Shown piece after piece: positions 36,125 through 46,832 of a stretch of 64,000 bases of DNA; position 1 is the stretch's first letter; every line of letters begins with the position of its first letter. Location: NCBI GenBank assembly GCA_963969345.1, contig OZ017767.1:1054001-1118000 (forward strand). The letters run 5' to 3'. Under the pieces are notes generated by a model. The model saw only the letters and a program-made list of their open reading frames with translations, had not been told where the DNA came from and made no database searches. A program made the translations under genes and the position numbers. The stretch comes from Turbatrix aceti. Lineage: Eukaryota; Nematoda; Chromadorea; Rhabditida; Panagrolaimidae.

Positions 36125-37084
36125 ATGGTTTCTGTTAAAGACGTTCCCCGCACCAAGCTGATGACCGCCGCCAAGCTGCCGGAGCTGCTCAACCACATCG
36201 ACACGTTCGTCTTCGATGCCGACGGCGTGCTCTGGCTCGGCGAGGACGCGATCCCCGGCTCGCCTGAGTTTGTCCGGCACCTGCTGAACCGCGGCAAGCG
36301 GGTCATCATCCTGACCAACAACGCGACCAAGTCCCGGGCCACGTACGCCAAGAAGCTCGAGCACCTCGGCTACGACGCCCGCCTCGGCAAGAGCGACATC
36401 GTGAACCCGGCCGCCGTCGCCGCAGACACCCTACTCACGAACGGCATCAAGGAGTCCAACAAGAAGGTCTACCTCATCGGCAGCCAGGGCATGAAGGACG
36501 AGCTCGACGACCTGGAAATCGAGTACTTCGGCGACGGCCCCGACCCCGTCGAGCGCCAGCCCGACACGCGCTGCTTCATCTACGACCTGGTCCTCGACGA
36601 AGAGCACGCCAACGTCGGCGCCGTCTACGTCGGCTACGAGAAGCACTTTAACTACCACAAGCTGATGAAGGCCGCCAACTACCTGCAGACCGAGGGCTGC
36701 CTCTTCGTCGCCACCAACGAGGACGAGACCTGCCCCGGCCCCAACCCCGGCACCATCATCCCCGACGCGGGGCCGCTCATCGCCGCCGTCAAGTGCGCCT
36801 CCGGCAAGGAGCCCATCGTCGTCGGCAAGCCGAACACGCCCGCCTTCGAGTACATCTGCCGGCACTGGACCATCGACCCCGCCCGCACCATCATGGTCGG
36901 CGACCGCACCAACACGGACGTCAAGTTCGGCCGCGACCACGGCCTCCACACCATGCTCGTGCTCTCCGGCTGCCACCAGATGGAGGACGTCCACGACAAC
37001 CACGGCGCCGGCCGCCACGACATGGTCCCCGACTTCTACGCCGACCGCCTCGGCGCCCTCTTGCCCAACCGCTCCGCTGCCTGA
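36125..37084 (+). CDS. pgph: Phosphoglycolate/p-nitrophenyl phosphatase (HAD family), copy 1
   Basis: Intronless, 319 residues. The HAD motifs are complete: motif I FVFDADGVLWLG (nucleophile Asp30 and Asp32), motif II ILTNNATKSR, motif III Lys in VVGKPNTPAF and motif IV MVGDRTNTDVKFG. The intervening C2 cap is typical of PGP/PDXP-type phosphatases, which remove 2-phosphoglycolate and related toxic by-products of glycolysis in the cytosol. Third codon positions are almost all G or C, which is unlike every neighbour and suggests very high expression or a different origin. That bias also opens long antisense frames, which are not genes. A polyadenylation signal CAATAAAA lies at about 37,204. Protein identical to copy 2. 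Confidence 0.95.
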   Translation: MVSVKDVPRTKLMTAAKLPELLNHIDTFVFDADGVLWLGEDAIPGSPEFVRHLLNRGKRVIILTNNATKSRATYAKKLEHLGYDARLGKSDIVNPAAVAADTLLTNGIKESNKKVYLIGSQGMKDELDDLEIEYFGDGPDPVERQPDTRCFIYDLVLDEEHANVGAVYVGYEKHFNYHKLMKAANYLQTEGCLFVATNEDETCPGPNPGTIIPDAGPLIAAVKCASGKEPIVVGKPNTPAFEYICRHWTIDPARTIMVGDRTNTDVKFGRDHGLHTMLVLSGCHQMEDVHDNHGAGRHDMVPDFYADRLGALLPNRSAA

Positions 37085-37400
37085 GCCCGGGTCAGTCAGC
37101 TACAGTGTAGCTCCTCTGTTGCATGTACATCTACCAGTCCCCTCTTTGAATACGTGTATGATGACCATTTCCCTCTTGACTGCGCTGACCGTCTTGTCAG
37201 TGTTCAATAAAATGAATTTTTATGAAAGTTTTCGCATACTTGGGGGCAGAGACCAGTGAACAATCAAAAAACAAAAAAAAAGTCAAAAACAAGAAACAAG
37301 AACTTTTGGCTTGGCAAAGTGTCCATTTGAGCACCGTTGACTTCGCAGACTTGATTTCTCATTTTCTTTCCTTTCAAGCGATTGTTGTTTACCAATTTTT

Positions 37401-38169
37401 ATGGAAGGTCTTCCATTTGCTGTTCTCGTCAACGGTCGATTGGTATGTTTTTTTTTTCTTTCTTTTTCAATCCCAATCGATGCATGTTGCAGCCAGAAAC
37501 CTCGTTCACCCAGATCGCGGATGGCTCTTGGCTGTACAACATTCCGGATGAAAATGTTGATCTCCTCGCGATTTTTCTCACCGGTCAGCAGCCTTTGAAT
37601 GCTGGAGTCTCGCTTTCTTGTGCGTTATTTTACACTTTGACAGTTTTTAGCTTGAAATTGTTCATATGGGTATTTTTAGGCCATCTCGAGGTGGTCGGCA
37701 TCAACGACGCGCTCGAATGCGGTTACGTGGGCTACATTGACTCTCAAAAGCCCTCTGTCTTCCTCAAAATCGGAGAAGCGATGAAGCAGATCAGATTTGC
37801 GATGGCGGAGCGCTTTCCCGAGGTGCCCTATGCCATTGCCGTGCTTCTCAGGGCCGAGCCTACGTCGCAGGTCATCCTGATGAAACCTGGCTTCGATGTC
37901 GAGTGCATTGGACTCGTATGATTTTTCGAATAATTTTTATATTAAAAAAAATACTTTTTTTTCAGAGCGACTTCCGCGCCTATCAAAACCACGTGCTGCA
38001 AAACTTTTTCAACTACATTCAGTCTTTTGTCCGCCAACTACCTGATCCTCAGCAAAACGGAATCCTCGAGTACTTCATTCCAACGCGAACTGCCAACAAG
38101 TGGTATGAAAATTTCAAACGCAAGTTTGATACCTTTCCTGACTTTTGGCGCACCCAAACCAACGACTAA
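37401..38169 (+). CDS. HIKESHI: Hikeshi (OPI10 family), Hsp70 nuclear import carrier
   Basis: Four exons (37401-37442, 37493-37619, 37680-37915, 37966-38169) give 202 residues, close to the human 197. Hikeshi binds ATP-loaded Hsp70 and FG nucleoporins and carries Hsp70 into the nucleus under heat stress. Recognisable parts: the N-terminal GLPFAVLVNGRLV strand, DLLAIFLTGQQPLNAGVSLS, the GYVGYIDSQKPSVFLKIGEA segment, and the C-terminal ILEYFIPTRTANKWYENF helix pair ending FWRTQ. It sits between the two phosphatase copies on the + strand, starting about 200 bases after copy 1's polyadenylation signal. Codon use is ordinary, unlike the phosphatases. Confidence 0.92.
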
Positions 38170-39494
38170 CCGTTGTTTTACTGTTATCTTGGTTACGGTT
38201 CCATGTTTTTTGTTGGCATGAAACTCTGCGTGGTTTTATGTGGCCTGACTTGTATAAAAAGTTGTCAAATTACGATTAGCGGTTTTTTGGTGGGTTTGCT
38301 AAATTTCTTTTTTTTTACACTATTATTTCCAAATAATAACAGTTTAAATTTAATTGTGTTGTTTTACGTCCACATTTTGGGCACACTTTTTTTTTTTTTA
38401 TTTTACCGAAAAAGAATACAGTTAAAAAATGTTCCTGATTTTATTTAGGAACAAAATTTAGTTTTAGAACTTATATTTTTTTATTTAATCAACACTGGCT
38501 CTACGATAGTTCCGCGAACTTGACATTTGAGACATCAGTTTTTTTTTAATGTTTCTTATTAGATTTTCAAGTTGAACTATTCATTATATGAACCAGTTTT
38601 TTTCATATTACTATTTAATTTGGTATAACAAATTCAGCTTTGTTTAACATTAGCCTACAGTTTCAACACTTGACTTTTAAAATAGTAAATATTTTATCTC
38701 CCATTAAAAATACATGCGTTTGAAAAATCGACATCTATAACAGTGAAATCAAATAAGTATCGCAGATTGATGGTAGCGACGACAGTTTACTACAAAGATT
38801 GATTTCCTGGTGACATGATGTTAAAAATAGCCTAAAACACGTTTAACCCAAAAATAGCCTGACAGTAGTCTCTTACTTGATCGCATTGTGTGTGACACGG
38901 ATGGCGGGGAACAAACTCGGCGTGATTGATAAATGAACGGACACCGCTCGCGGTGAAACCACTGCTCGCGGGCATTTTTTTGGGCTCCCTTTTTTTTGTC
39001 TTTTGTGACTGTTCTGTTGTAAAGCAATTATAGGGAGTCAAACAAGGTTTTGTTGGCTACGGTATTGTAGTTTTTAGATGGAATCATGACGTAAAAAGAA
39101 ACGAATGTACCCATATTATTATATTGTAGTATGTATTATTATATCATGGTTTTTGAATTTGAAGACAGTCATTTTTGTTCTGTTCAGTTTCTTTTCTATG
39201 AAAAATATGATATCAAATATAATATGAAACATTTTAAATCAGAAGATAAGAAGATTGCTAGAGAACGGATGGACAATTTTGTTGCGTTGTACCTAGATGT
39301 AAAGAACGTGCTACAAGCACAAGATTATAGCATGCATCAGTTTTTTTATCAATTGCTTCCAAGTTTGAGAATTTATAAATATTAGTTTTAATATTACCTT
39401 TTAATAAAATATGTAAATAAAAAAGTGCAGCGTTGTTTTTTTCTACCGCCAAAGTATGAATTTTCAGTTTATTGTACACTTTTAAGTACACTTT
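38170..39494. other. Spacer inside the inverted repeat, downstream of Hikeshi
   Basis: AT-rich, with the second non-coding direct repeat at 38,779-39,067 and CAGTTTTT motifs at 38536, 38594 and 39338. An 84-codon frame at 39,131-39,385 has no splice support or recognisable family and is not called. Confidence 0.5.
38779..39067 (+). repeat. Non-coding direct repeat, copy 2
   Basis: Second copy of the block at 33,783-34,073, same orientation, with scattered substitutions and a one-base T-tract difference. A weak similarity may extend further (TTTTTGAATT near 39,150 and 34,126). Confidence 0.85.
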
Positions 39495-40907
39495 TAACGC
39501 TAACAAGACGGTCAGCGCAGTTAAGAGGGAAATGGTCATCATACACGTATTCAAAGAGGGGACTGGTAGATGTACATGCATCAGAGAGCTACACTGTAGC
39601 TGACTGACCCGGGCTCAGGCAGCGGAGCGGTTGGGCAGGAGGGCGCCGAGGCGGTCGGCGTAGAAGTCGGGGACCATGTCGTGGCGGCCGGCGCCGTGGT
39701 TGTCGTGGACGTCCTCCATCTGGTGGCAGCCGGAGAGCACGAGCATGGTGTGGAGGCCGTGGTCGCGGCCGAACTTGACGTCCGTGTTGGTGCGGTCGCC
39801 GACCATGATGGTGCGGGCGGGGTCGATGGTCCAGTGCCGGCAGATGTACTCGAAGGCGGGCGTGTTCGGCTTGCCGACGACGATGGGCTCCTTGCCGGAG
39901 GCGCACTTGACGGCGGCGATGAGCGGCCCCGCGTCGGGGATGATGGTGCCGGGGTTGGGGCCGGGGCAGGTCTCGTCCTCGTTGGTGGCGACGAAGAGGC
40001 AGCCCTCGGTCTGCAGGTAGTTGGCGGCCTTCATCAGCTTGTGGTAGTTGAAGTGCTTCTCGTAGCCGACGTAGACGGCGCCGACGTTGGCGTGCTCTTC
40101 GTCGAGGACCAGGTCGTAGATGAAGCAGCGCGTGTCGGGCTGGCGCTCGACGGGGTCGGGGCCGTCGCCGAAGTACTCGATTTCCAGGTCGTCGAGCTCG
40201 TCCTTCATGCCCTGGCTGCCGATGAGGTAGACCTTCTTGTTGGACTCCTTGATGCCGTTCGTGAGTAGGGTGTCTGCGGCGACGGCGGCGGGGTTCACGA
40301 TGTCGCTCTTGCCGAGGCGGGCGTCGTAGCCGAGGTGCTCGAGCTTCTTGGCGTACGTGGCCCGGGACTTGGTCGCGTTGTTGGTCAGGATGATGACCCG
40401 CTTGCCGCGGTTCAGCAGGTGCCGGACAAACTCAGGCGAGCCGGGGATCGCGTCCTCGCCGAGCCAGAGCACGCCGTCGGCATCGAAGACGAACGTGTCG
40501 ATGTGGTTGAGCAGCTCCGGCAGCTTGGCGGCGGTCATCAGCTTGGTGCGGGGAACGTCCTTAACAGAAACCATTTTTGTTGAAGTTGTGGATAAGTTGA
40601 TTGTGTTTCTGAAAAACCAAGGACTCAGTCTGGCTCAAATAGTTCGTTGGCAGGCACGGAGACCACTCGCTAGAATTGGCTACAACCGGGATGTTGCCCG
40701 TTCAACTGTTGATCTCATTCTAATCAGTCCTGCTTTTATGTGACTTCCTCGGACCCCGCCTCTTTTGCTCGAGACCACCAGATCACCTCCACCCGAAAGA
40801 TCAAACAGGTGGTGTCGGGGGAAAGGGGGAGGAGCAACCGTCGTCCACCCATCCGGCGGTAAGGGAGACGTCGCGTCGGGGGGAAGGACGTGTGCAGTGC
40901 ACGTGAA
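39495..40907 (-). repeat. Inverted repeat, right arm
   Basis: Mirror copy of 35,789-37,200. The 3' end diverges around AAGACGGTCAGCGC (39,505), before the polyadenylation signal seen in copy 1, and the promoter end diverges past CACGTGAAGT (about 40,907). Confidence 0.9.
39615..40574 (-). CDS. pgph: Phosphoglycolate/p-nitrophenyl phosphatase (HAD family), copy 2
   Basis: Same 319-residue intronless protein as copy 1, read on the minus strand. Nucleotide differences I noted are silent (for example AAA/AAG at codon 5 and TTT/TTC in the HFNYHK stretch). All four HAD motifs are intact, so this copy should be active. The promoter arm is duplicated with it. The copy-1 AATAAA is not matched at the equivalent place, since the homology ends just before it; an AATAAA-type signal may lie further into the AT-rich DNA below 39,490. 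Confidence 0.95.
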   Translation of the reverse strand: MVSVKDVPRTKLMTAAKLPELLNHIDTFVFDADGVLWLGEDAIPGSPEFVRHLLNRGKRVIILTNNATKSRATYAKKLEHLGYDARLGKSDIVNPAAVAADTLLTNGIKESNKKVYLIGSQGMKDELDDLEIEYFGDGPDPVERQPDTRCFIYDLVLDEEHANVGAVYVGYEKHFNYHKLMKAANYLQTEGCLFVATNEDETCPGPNPGTIIPDAGPLIAAVKCASGKEPIVVGKPNTPAFEYICRHWTIDPARTIMVGDRTNTDVKFGRDHGLHTMLVLSGCHQMEDVHDNHGAGRHDMVPDFYADRLGALLPNRSAA

Positions 40908-41872
40908 GTCGCTCTTCTCAATCGACTGTGACTTGTCGTGACCAGAGAACAAAAAAAGTGTAGTCAGTGTTAAACGAGAAAACAACCCGATGATAACACG
41001 ATGGGACAAAAAACAGGATACATGGGGTACCAAAAAACGTCATGAGATTGCTAAAAATAGAAAACTGACAGATTGAAGAACATGTACAGTTTCTTTTGTA
41101 TTTTCTATGCGCACTTTTACGCTGAATAATAATACAATGATTCATAATCAAAATTTTTTACCATGAACGAACATTTGAATAGTTTAATTTTTATTGTGCA
41201 AGTCGAAACAGAAGAAACTTGACTGTTTTTGGAATCGTTACCATATTTTTTCAAAAAAAAATCTCTTAGTTAGTGAATTACAAATGGGGATTTTTTTGTA
41301 ATCAATACTATCAAAAATATCGGTAAATCAACTTTGTTACATGTGTTGTGCAAAATGCAGTTACAACTTTTTCTTTTTTCTGAAAGTTCGGTTTTCAAAA
41401 ACAATTGGATCATTGTGATGACACAATATATGGCAGTTTTTTATACCTGGCCCGAGAATAAAAAAACGCGCAATTGATTATAAAAAACAACCATTTTTTT
41501 CAAACGTTCAATTTTGTAACCTTAATTTCGTTTTAAAAGCGGAAATTTCATATATGTATGCTTCAGCAAAAATGTAAGCTTTAATTTTAAAACAATGCTT
41601 TATCATACTTAACAGTTTTTATCTTTAAATGCGGTAACTCTTTCTGCACAGAACATGAGAGTTTTTTGATGGCATCTAGCACATTGGTTGCTCCTGCATG
41701 CCACTCATCTATGGTTTGCATTTATTTGACCGGTTTAAGGCCATCCGTGCGCTTTCAAATGTAACTTAGCTTTTTTTTGTTATTTTTGCAATTTCAATTT
41801 CACGGCATCAAAATAACGCGCATCCTTTGATCACTTAGAAAAAACTTATTACAAATTGACATCATTTGTGTA

Positions 41873-41896
41873 TTATTATTATTATTATTATTATTT
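41873..41896. repeat. (ATT)n microsatellite
   Basis: Eight or so ATT units directly abutting the MITE fragment. It is equivalent to the (TTTA)n that borders the full MITE copy at 46.3 kb. Confidence 0.85.
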
Positions 41897-42580
41897 CACC
41901 ATTACTCACAAGGAAAGTGTCAGAGTTCATTTTGGAATTTCTTCACGAAACTTTGCCAAAAGTTTGATTTTACTATGAGAAGTTTATACTGAAAAATTCA
42001 GTTGCACCGCTCATGATCTGACAGAGTTACGGTAGTCGAAAATCACGTTTTTGCCATTTTTGACGATTTTTGGCACGTTCTAGCTAAACAACTACGGCAT
42101 TTTCAGAACCAAGTGGTGTATCAGTCGACGTATTTTTTTATGGAGAATCAGTTAAAAATATAATAACGTAGGGTTGTGACCTTGAAAAATGCCGAAACCA
42201 ATGTTGGCATTGTGACCTCTTTTCAAATGCAAATTTCGGCATTTTTTAAGGTAGCAAACCTAAATTTTTATATTTTTATCTGATTCTCCATGCAAAACTA
42301 CGTCGATTGATGCACACACTGATTTTGAAAATAACGTTGTTCGTTAGCTAGAACGTGCCAAAAATCGTCAAAAATGGCAAAAACGTGATTTGCGACTACC
42401 GTAACTCTGTCAGATCATGAGCGGTGCAACTGAATTTTTCAGTATAAACTTCTCATAGTAAAATCAAACTTTTGGCAAAGTTTCGTGAAGAAATTCCAAA
42501 ATGAACCCTGACACTTTCCTTGTCAGTGGTTATTTATCATTAGACCAGATGTTAGGAGGCTCATTTGTGTATAGTAATGT
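41897..42580 (+). mobile_element. MITE family A, interrupted fragment
   Basis: Left end CACCATTACTCA at 41,897-41,908, and continuation CAGTGGTTATTTATCATTAG with GACCAGATGTTAGGAGGC after 42,523. Together these match the left terminus of the full copy at 46,358. The two parts are separated by a 614-bp foldback element. The internal and right parts of the MITE are missing. Confidence 0.8.
41909..42522. mobile_element. Foldback element B (614 bp) nested in MITE A
   Basis: Near-perfect inverted repeat. The ends are CAAGGAAAGTGTCAG and its complement, and the arms are about 270-300 bp (GCAACTGAATTTTTCAG, AACGTGCCAAAAATCGTC and others occur on both sides). A direct TCA flanks it on each side (41,906-41,908 and 42,523-42,525). 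The empty target is inferred from the intact MITE A copy (ACTCAGTGG). No coding capacity. A 3-bp duplication with a C-A-A-start terminus suggests mobilisation by a DNA transposase, possibly CACTA- or Harbinger-like. Confidence 0.85.
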
Positions 42581-44302
42581 CAATTGATCTCTCAGTGATT
42601 CCGGACTTTATTCAGCCGATCCTAAATAATTTTTTTATTTTAATTATTGTCAGTTTGTTTAATTACAAAAAATTTTTTTTGTCATTTTCAACTTTTTTTT
42701 TTCAACACTTTACGAGTTGTTTTTGCTCTGGAGGTTAAACTGTACTACGATTGATCTGTTTTTCACCGTTCTGCCCGATAGTTGGTCTGCTTTGCTTGTC
42801 TGAACGTCGGCGATCACGTTGTTTACGCATTTTTGGGTACAAACTCAGTACGTAACGTGACGCGTGACTATTCGCCAACAATCGGTTTCAGTTATTATTT
42901 GAAAAAAAAATAAAACAATCATTCCCCAAATACGAAATTTAGTGTAATGTGTCAATAACATTTGGATCCACAAAATCGAAATCGTTTTATGTTATTTAGT
43001 TTGTTAAAAAAATTTCTGTCGTTTTCAATTTTTTTGTTTACAATTAATGCAAACATTTTTTTTACCGTTGGAACTAAGTTTTTTGAATTACTTGTAATTC
43101 TCCAGCCATGTTGTCATCACGATTCAAAAAATTATGATTTATTTATAATTCACAAAAAAATGCTATATCTTGTAAAATATACATACATTATTTGTACGCA
43201 GAAGAATACGATAAAAATATTATACGTGTTGTCAGTTATCTTTTGTTTGTGAATTACGTATACGTAGTCTGACGTTTGGGTAATCATTTATCCCCCAGTG
43301 TAACGTCAACTCCGACTCCAATCGACTCCGACGTAGTATCCCTCGCCATCCCATCACCACAATTTAAAATTTTATTTATTTATTTTTCACAAACAAATGC
43401 AATACATACCTTCTAATACACAGAAGATGACGACGACAATATCTCACAGGAATCGCACATACCTCCGAAACAACCGATGTGTACTTTTGTATTTTTTACT
43501 TTAGATAACATAAATATTTTAGACGGCAAAAACAAATTGAAAAAATGGATATTATAAGAAACCGGAAAGTAAGCATGGAATGACGTCAGATAAGCCGTGC
43601 CGCGACCGAAGGTGGCTGATTAAATAATTCACAGATATTTAACAAATTTTAATACGTAAACACACCTTCTTGGAGAAAAATGCTGGTTTTTAGGCGATTA
43701 AAACGGAATTTTTTTTATCCAAGCTTTTAGCCTATACATTCCGAGACCATGAACTAAATTGTAAGCGAGACCAAACGAGACATTTGTCTGGGAGGATTAC
43801 ATGGATACATACTGTTTTTGTTGACGTTGTTACAGTTCGTATAGTTGGTCGGTCAAAATAGAGTGATGTTTTTTAAAAGGGGAAAACATGTGTAAGAATA
43901 AAAAAAAATGGTATCATACGCAGTTAATAAAACTTTTTTTAATAAAATTAAGGAAATTTATTGAAATTAAGCAAAACAACAAAAAATGACTGCAAGATTT
44001 TGCAAAACACTATAAGAAACAGTTTTTTTAGATAACAAACAAAAAAAATGTCCACAAAACAAGAGATAAAAATACGCGGAATATAAAAAAAATTTTTTGA
44101 AGTTCAAAAATGATTTGTTAACACCAGATTCTGACAAGCTAAACAAGTAATATGCCAGTATTTTTAATGATCGTAAAAAAATTTTCAAAATTCAATTTTT
44201 TTAATAAAAATGCACCAGATTACAGAAACAAACGGGAAATGACGTACAACATTCTACTTTTTTTTGCATATTTCTGTCGAAACGTTCAGTTTATAAAAAA
44301 CC

Positions 44303-46232
44303 TCACTGACCAGCCTTCCGCGTAATTCTCAAATTCCGGCACCTGCCCATAGCCTTTTTCTGGTGAATAGAGTAGTCAGAATCCAGGATCTCGTCCAGGA
44401 CGTGGAGCGCAGCCAGCGGGGTATCAACTGCAAAAGTCTCTCCTGCGCGGAGCACGCTGTGTACTTCCAGGTAACAAAAACGTCTCGTAAACCCGGCAAT
44501 CTTGAATCCATCCTGGACGTTGAAAGCTTGTCTCCTCGCCATGTGGAACGTCTTCATACCCGTCCACGTCAACTTATTCAGCCAAGCGTTGATGCTGATG
44601 ATGTTTGTCTGGTAGTCCAGCTGACCGTTGATAACAGCCATTCTGATCCCCGCGCCTAGGAGGTCGTCAATTTCTTCGACAACGGAATGCACGTAGTCAT
44701 CCTCAAAGGCCTTGAAGACCGCCTGGTTGTACGCGATGAAGGAAACATTCTTGGGCACAACCCCTGGCCAGCGTTTTGTCATCCGGTTTTGCAAAAAAAC
44801 GACCAGGGCAGTCGCTAGATTAAAAAGTCTGGGATTCGAAAGACCCTGGAAGGCCCGGAGCTCGTCGATGGTGTAGAGCCCGTTGCTGACGTGGTTGACG
44901 TCGAGCTTCTGAGGCGCGTGGAAGACGTCAAAGAGAGTTTGATTGTAGAGCAGGTAGTTGAGCTTGATCTGCATTCGGGTCCCGCAGGGGTAGGTGAAGG
45001 TGGCGTTCTGGATGCAGGTGTTGATCGTGGATTGAAGAGTGTTTTTTTCTGTGTTGTCGATCAGACCCTAAAAAATTTTTTTATATCATTCGCCAGTTAT
45101 TGTTAATTTTTAAAAGAGCAAAAAATTAAAAATCAAAAAATCGAAGCCCGCAGTTTAAATTTTGTAAACAAATACAGTACAGATTTGTTTGAAAAAAATT
45201 TTCATACGTCAGTTTTTTTTTCAATATTCCGTAAAATGTGTGCATACGACACTAATATTTTTTTAGGTTTAAAGAATAATCAAATGTGTGTAAAAAAAAC
45301 CAAAAAAAACAGTACAATTTCGAAATTTGAGTTTCAAAAAATTCAATACACATTGAATACAGTGCAGTGTTTTGTTTTTTTTATGATTTCATGGTGGTTT
45401 TTTAACATTGGAAAAACCATCAATTGTGCCTTACAAATCGCTTTCCAACAAACGATCTTTAGTTAAAACTCACAAAACTCTGCAGAAACTGCGGCAGGGA
45501 CAAAAACGAATCAACAGGTGACACAAACGGCGCCTCAAGAATGACTCCGGTCAAGTTGGCTTTCACGATGCCGTTCTTTGTTGCCTGTAAAATGATTTGT
45601 TGGTACCAGGTCACCTTAACAACAGTTAAAAACAATCTCACCTTTCTCAAAGCATTTCCAAAGTTGATTGCAAACTTGGAAGCATACCCCTGCCCATAGA
45701 TAAACAAGTTCCTATGTCGCAGATTTGTTTTCTGATCAAAAAATACTCTCGCCCACTCAATGAGATCATCTGTCACGTTCTGGGTCGTGTGAGGCAGAGT
45801 ATAGTTTTCCGGAACAGTCGAATGACTGAATCCAATGTCACTGATGGGGTCCACAAAAATCAAATCTGCCTGGGCTAACCATGTTGTTCGCCGATCAGTA
45901 TTGTGGATTGTCTTCGGACCAACTTGAAAGTAGTCTCCAAAAGCCGCCGAGTACCCCGGACCGGAGGGGAGCCAGAGAATTAGGGGGCGGGTGATGTTCT
46001 GCAGCGAGAGCGGATGGTTCTTGTTGGGCCACTGGGCGATGACTCGGGTCGAGTTGGGGCTGACGTACGACCACCAGAACACATTCGTGCCCCGGGGGAT
46101 GCGGACGAAGCCGACGTCTTCGAAGTACGATACCGGGCCTGAGAGAGTGTCTACCGAGGTGGGGAGCAGAGGCGTTGAGGATACTGTAGCCCAGAGAGTC
46201 AGGAAAAGAAATAGGGATTGAAGAACTGCCAT
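44303..46232 (-). CDS. Serine carboxypeptidase (S10) homologue lacking catalytic residues
   Basis: Three minus-strand exons, 46232-45642, 45584-45474 and 45067-44303, join in phase 0 to 488 residues with a signal peptide (LQSLFLFLTLWATVSS). The fold is S10, nearest in layout to retinoid-inducible carboxypeptidase (SCPEP1): WLPSGPGYSA in place of the oxyanion WLxGGPGxSS, SDIGFSHS, FIYGQGYASKF, VINGQLDYQTN, then SVLRAGETFAVDTPLAAL. The nucleophile Ser of G-x-S-Y is Gly182. The catalytic His of AGHMVP is Glu444. The Asp (385) is kept. Two of three triad residues are gone while the frame is intact over 488 codons, so it is probably a selected, non-catalytic secreted protein. Several N-glycosylation sites are present. 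Confidence 0.88.
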
Positions 46233-46336
46233 CCTAAAAAAGTTGTCAAAATTTGAAATATCAGTTTTTTGCAAAAAAATCTAAAAATTTTACTAGCTAA
46301 ATATCTGAGGAACAGTTTACGATAAAATTAGAATTA
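46233..46336. other. Carboxypeptidase-homologue 5' region
   Basis: Short AT-rich leader region with CAGTTTTT at 46262, directly bordered by MITE A. Confidence 0.4.
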
Positions 46337-46655
46337 TTTTATTTATTTATTTATTTCACCATTACTCAGTGGTTAGTTATCATTAGACCAGATGTTAGGA
46401 GGCACAAATGATGTCCACGTAGGTGTAAATGTCTCGATTCGTTTTGGTCGCGAAATTAGAATTATATTAGGACCAAATTAATTCAAAAAAAAAAGACGAA
46501 AACCAGACCACAGCAACGATGGGAAGAAGAAATCGCGCCCAAAACGAATCGAGACATTTACACCTACGTGGACATCATTTGTGCCTCCTAACATCTGGTC
46601 TAATGATAACTAACCACTGAGTAATGGTGAAATAAATAAATAAATAAATAATTCA
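46337..46655. mobile_element. MITE family A, full copy
   Basis: About 315 bp. (TTTA)n CACCATTACTCAGTGGTTAG at the left is mirrored at the right as CTAACCACTGAGTAATGGTG (AAAT)n. Inverted arms are about 95-110 bp and extend through GACATCATTTGTGCCTCC and CGAATCGAGACATTTACACC. The internal ~90 bp has no coding frame. Confidence 0.9.
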
Positions 46656-46832
46656 AAAAATCAAATTAGAAACCCAATATTTTTTTTATTTTACGCAGTT
46701 TTTTGATCCCAAAATAAACCAAAAAAAAGGCTCTGAAAAAAATTCTGTCCAGTTTTCTTAGTCACCACACCCGTCTTTTCTCCTCGCTGAATTTGGACGA
46801 CAGAGGTGTGAAGACTCAGAGCAGCGGCTTAA

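Larger units (their letters stand above)
35789..37200 (+). repeat. Inverted repeat, left arm (phosphatase gene with promoter and 3' UTR)
   Basis: About 1.41 kb that recurs inverted at 39,495-40,907. It covers the promoter and 5' UTR (from ACTTCACGTGCACTGCACAC), the whole coding region and about 115 bases of 3' UTR. Differences are few single bases; those I noted in the coding part are synonymous. The 2.3-kb spacer contains the Hikeshi gene. Confidence 0.9.
40908..44302. other. Gene-poor region with nested elements
   Basis: AT-rich, no supported gene. It holds an (ATT)n microsatellite, a MITE fragment with a foldback element inside it (separate entries), and CAGTTTTT at 41434, 41613 and 44020. 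The stretch 42,600-44,300 shows nothing recognisable. Confidence 0.5.

Noticed and set aside
36431..37018. 195-residue antisense frame inside the phosphatase gene, mirrored in copy 2
   Set aside because: Produced by the G/C-biased third positions of the sense gene; Val/Gly/Asp-rich composition and no start context.
33830..39041. Short protein frame in both copies of the non-coding direct repeat
   Set aside because: A one-base T-tract difference shifts the frame between copies; conservation is at DNA level.
39131..39385. 84-codon frame downstream of Hikeshi
   Set aside because: No splice sites, family or start context, and AT-rich composition.
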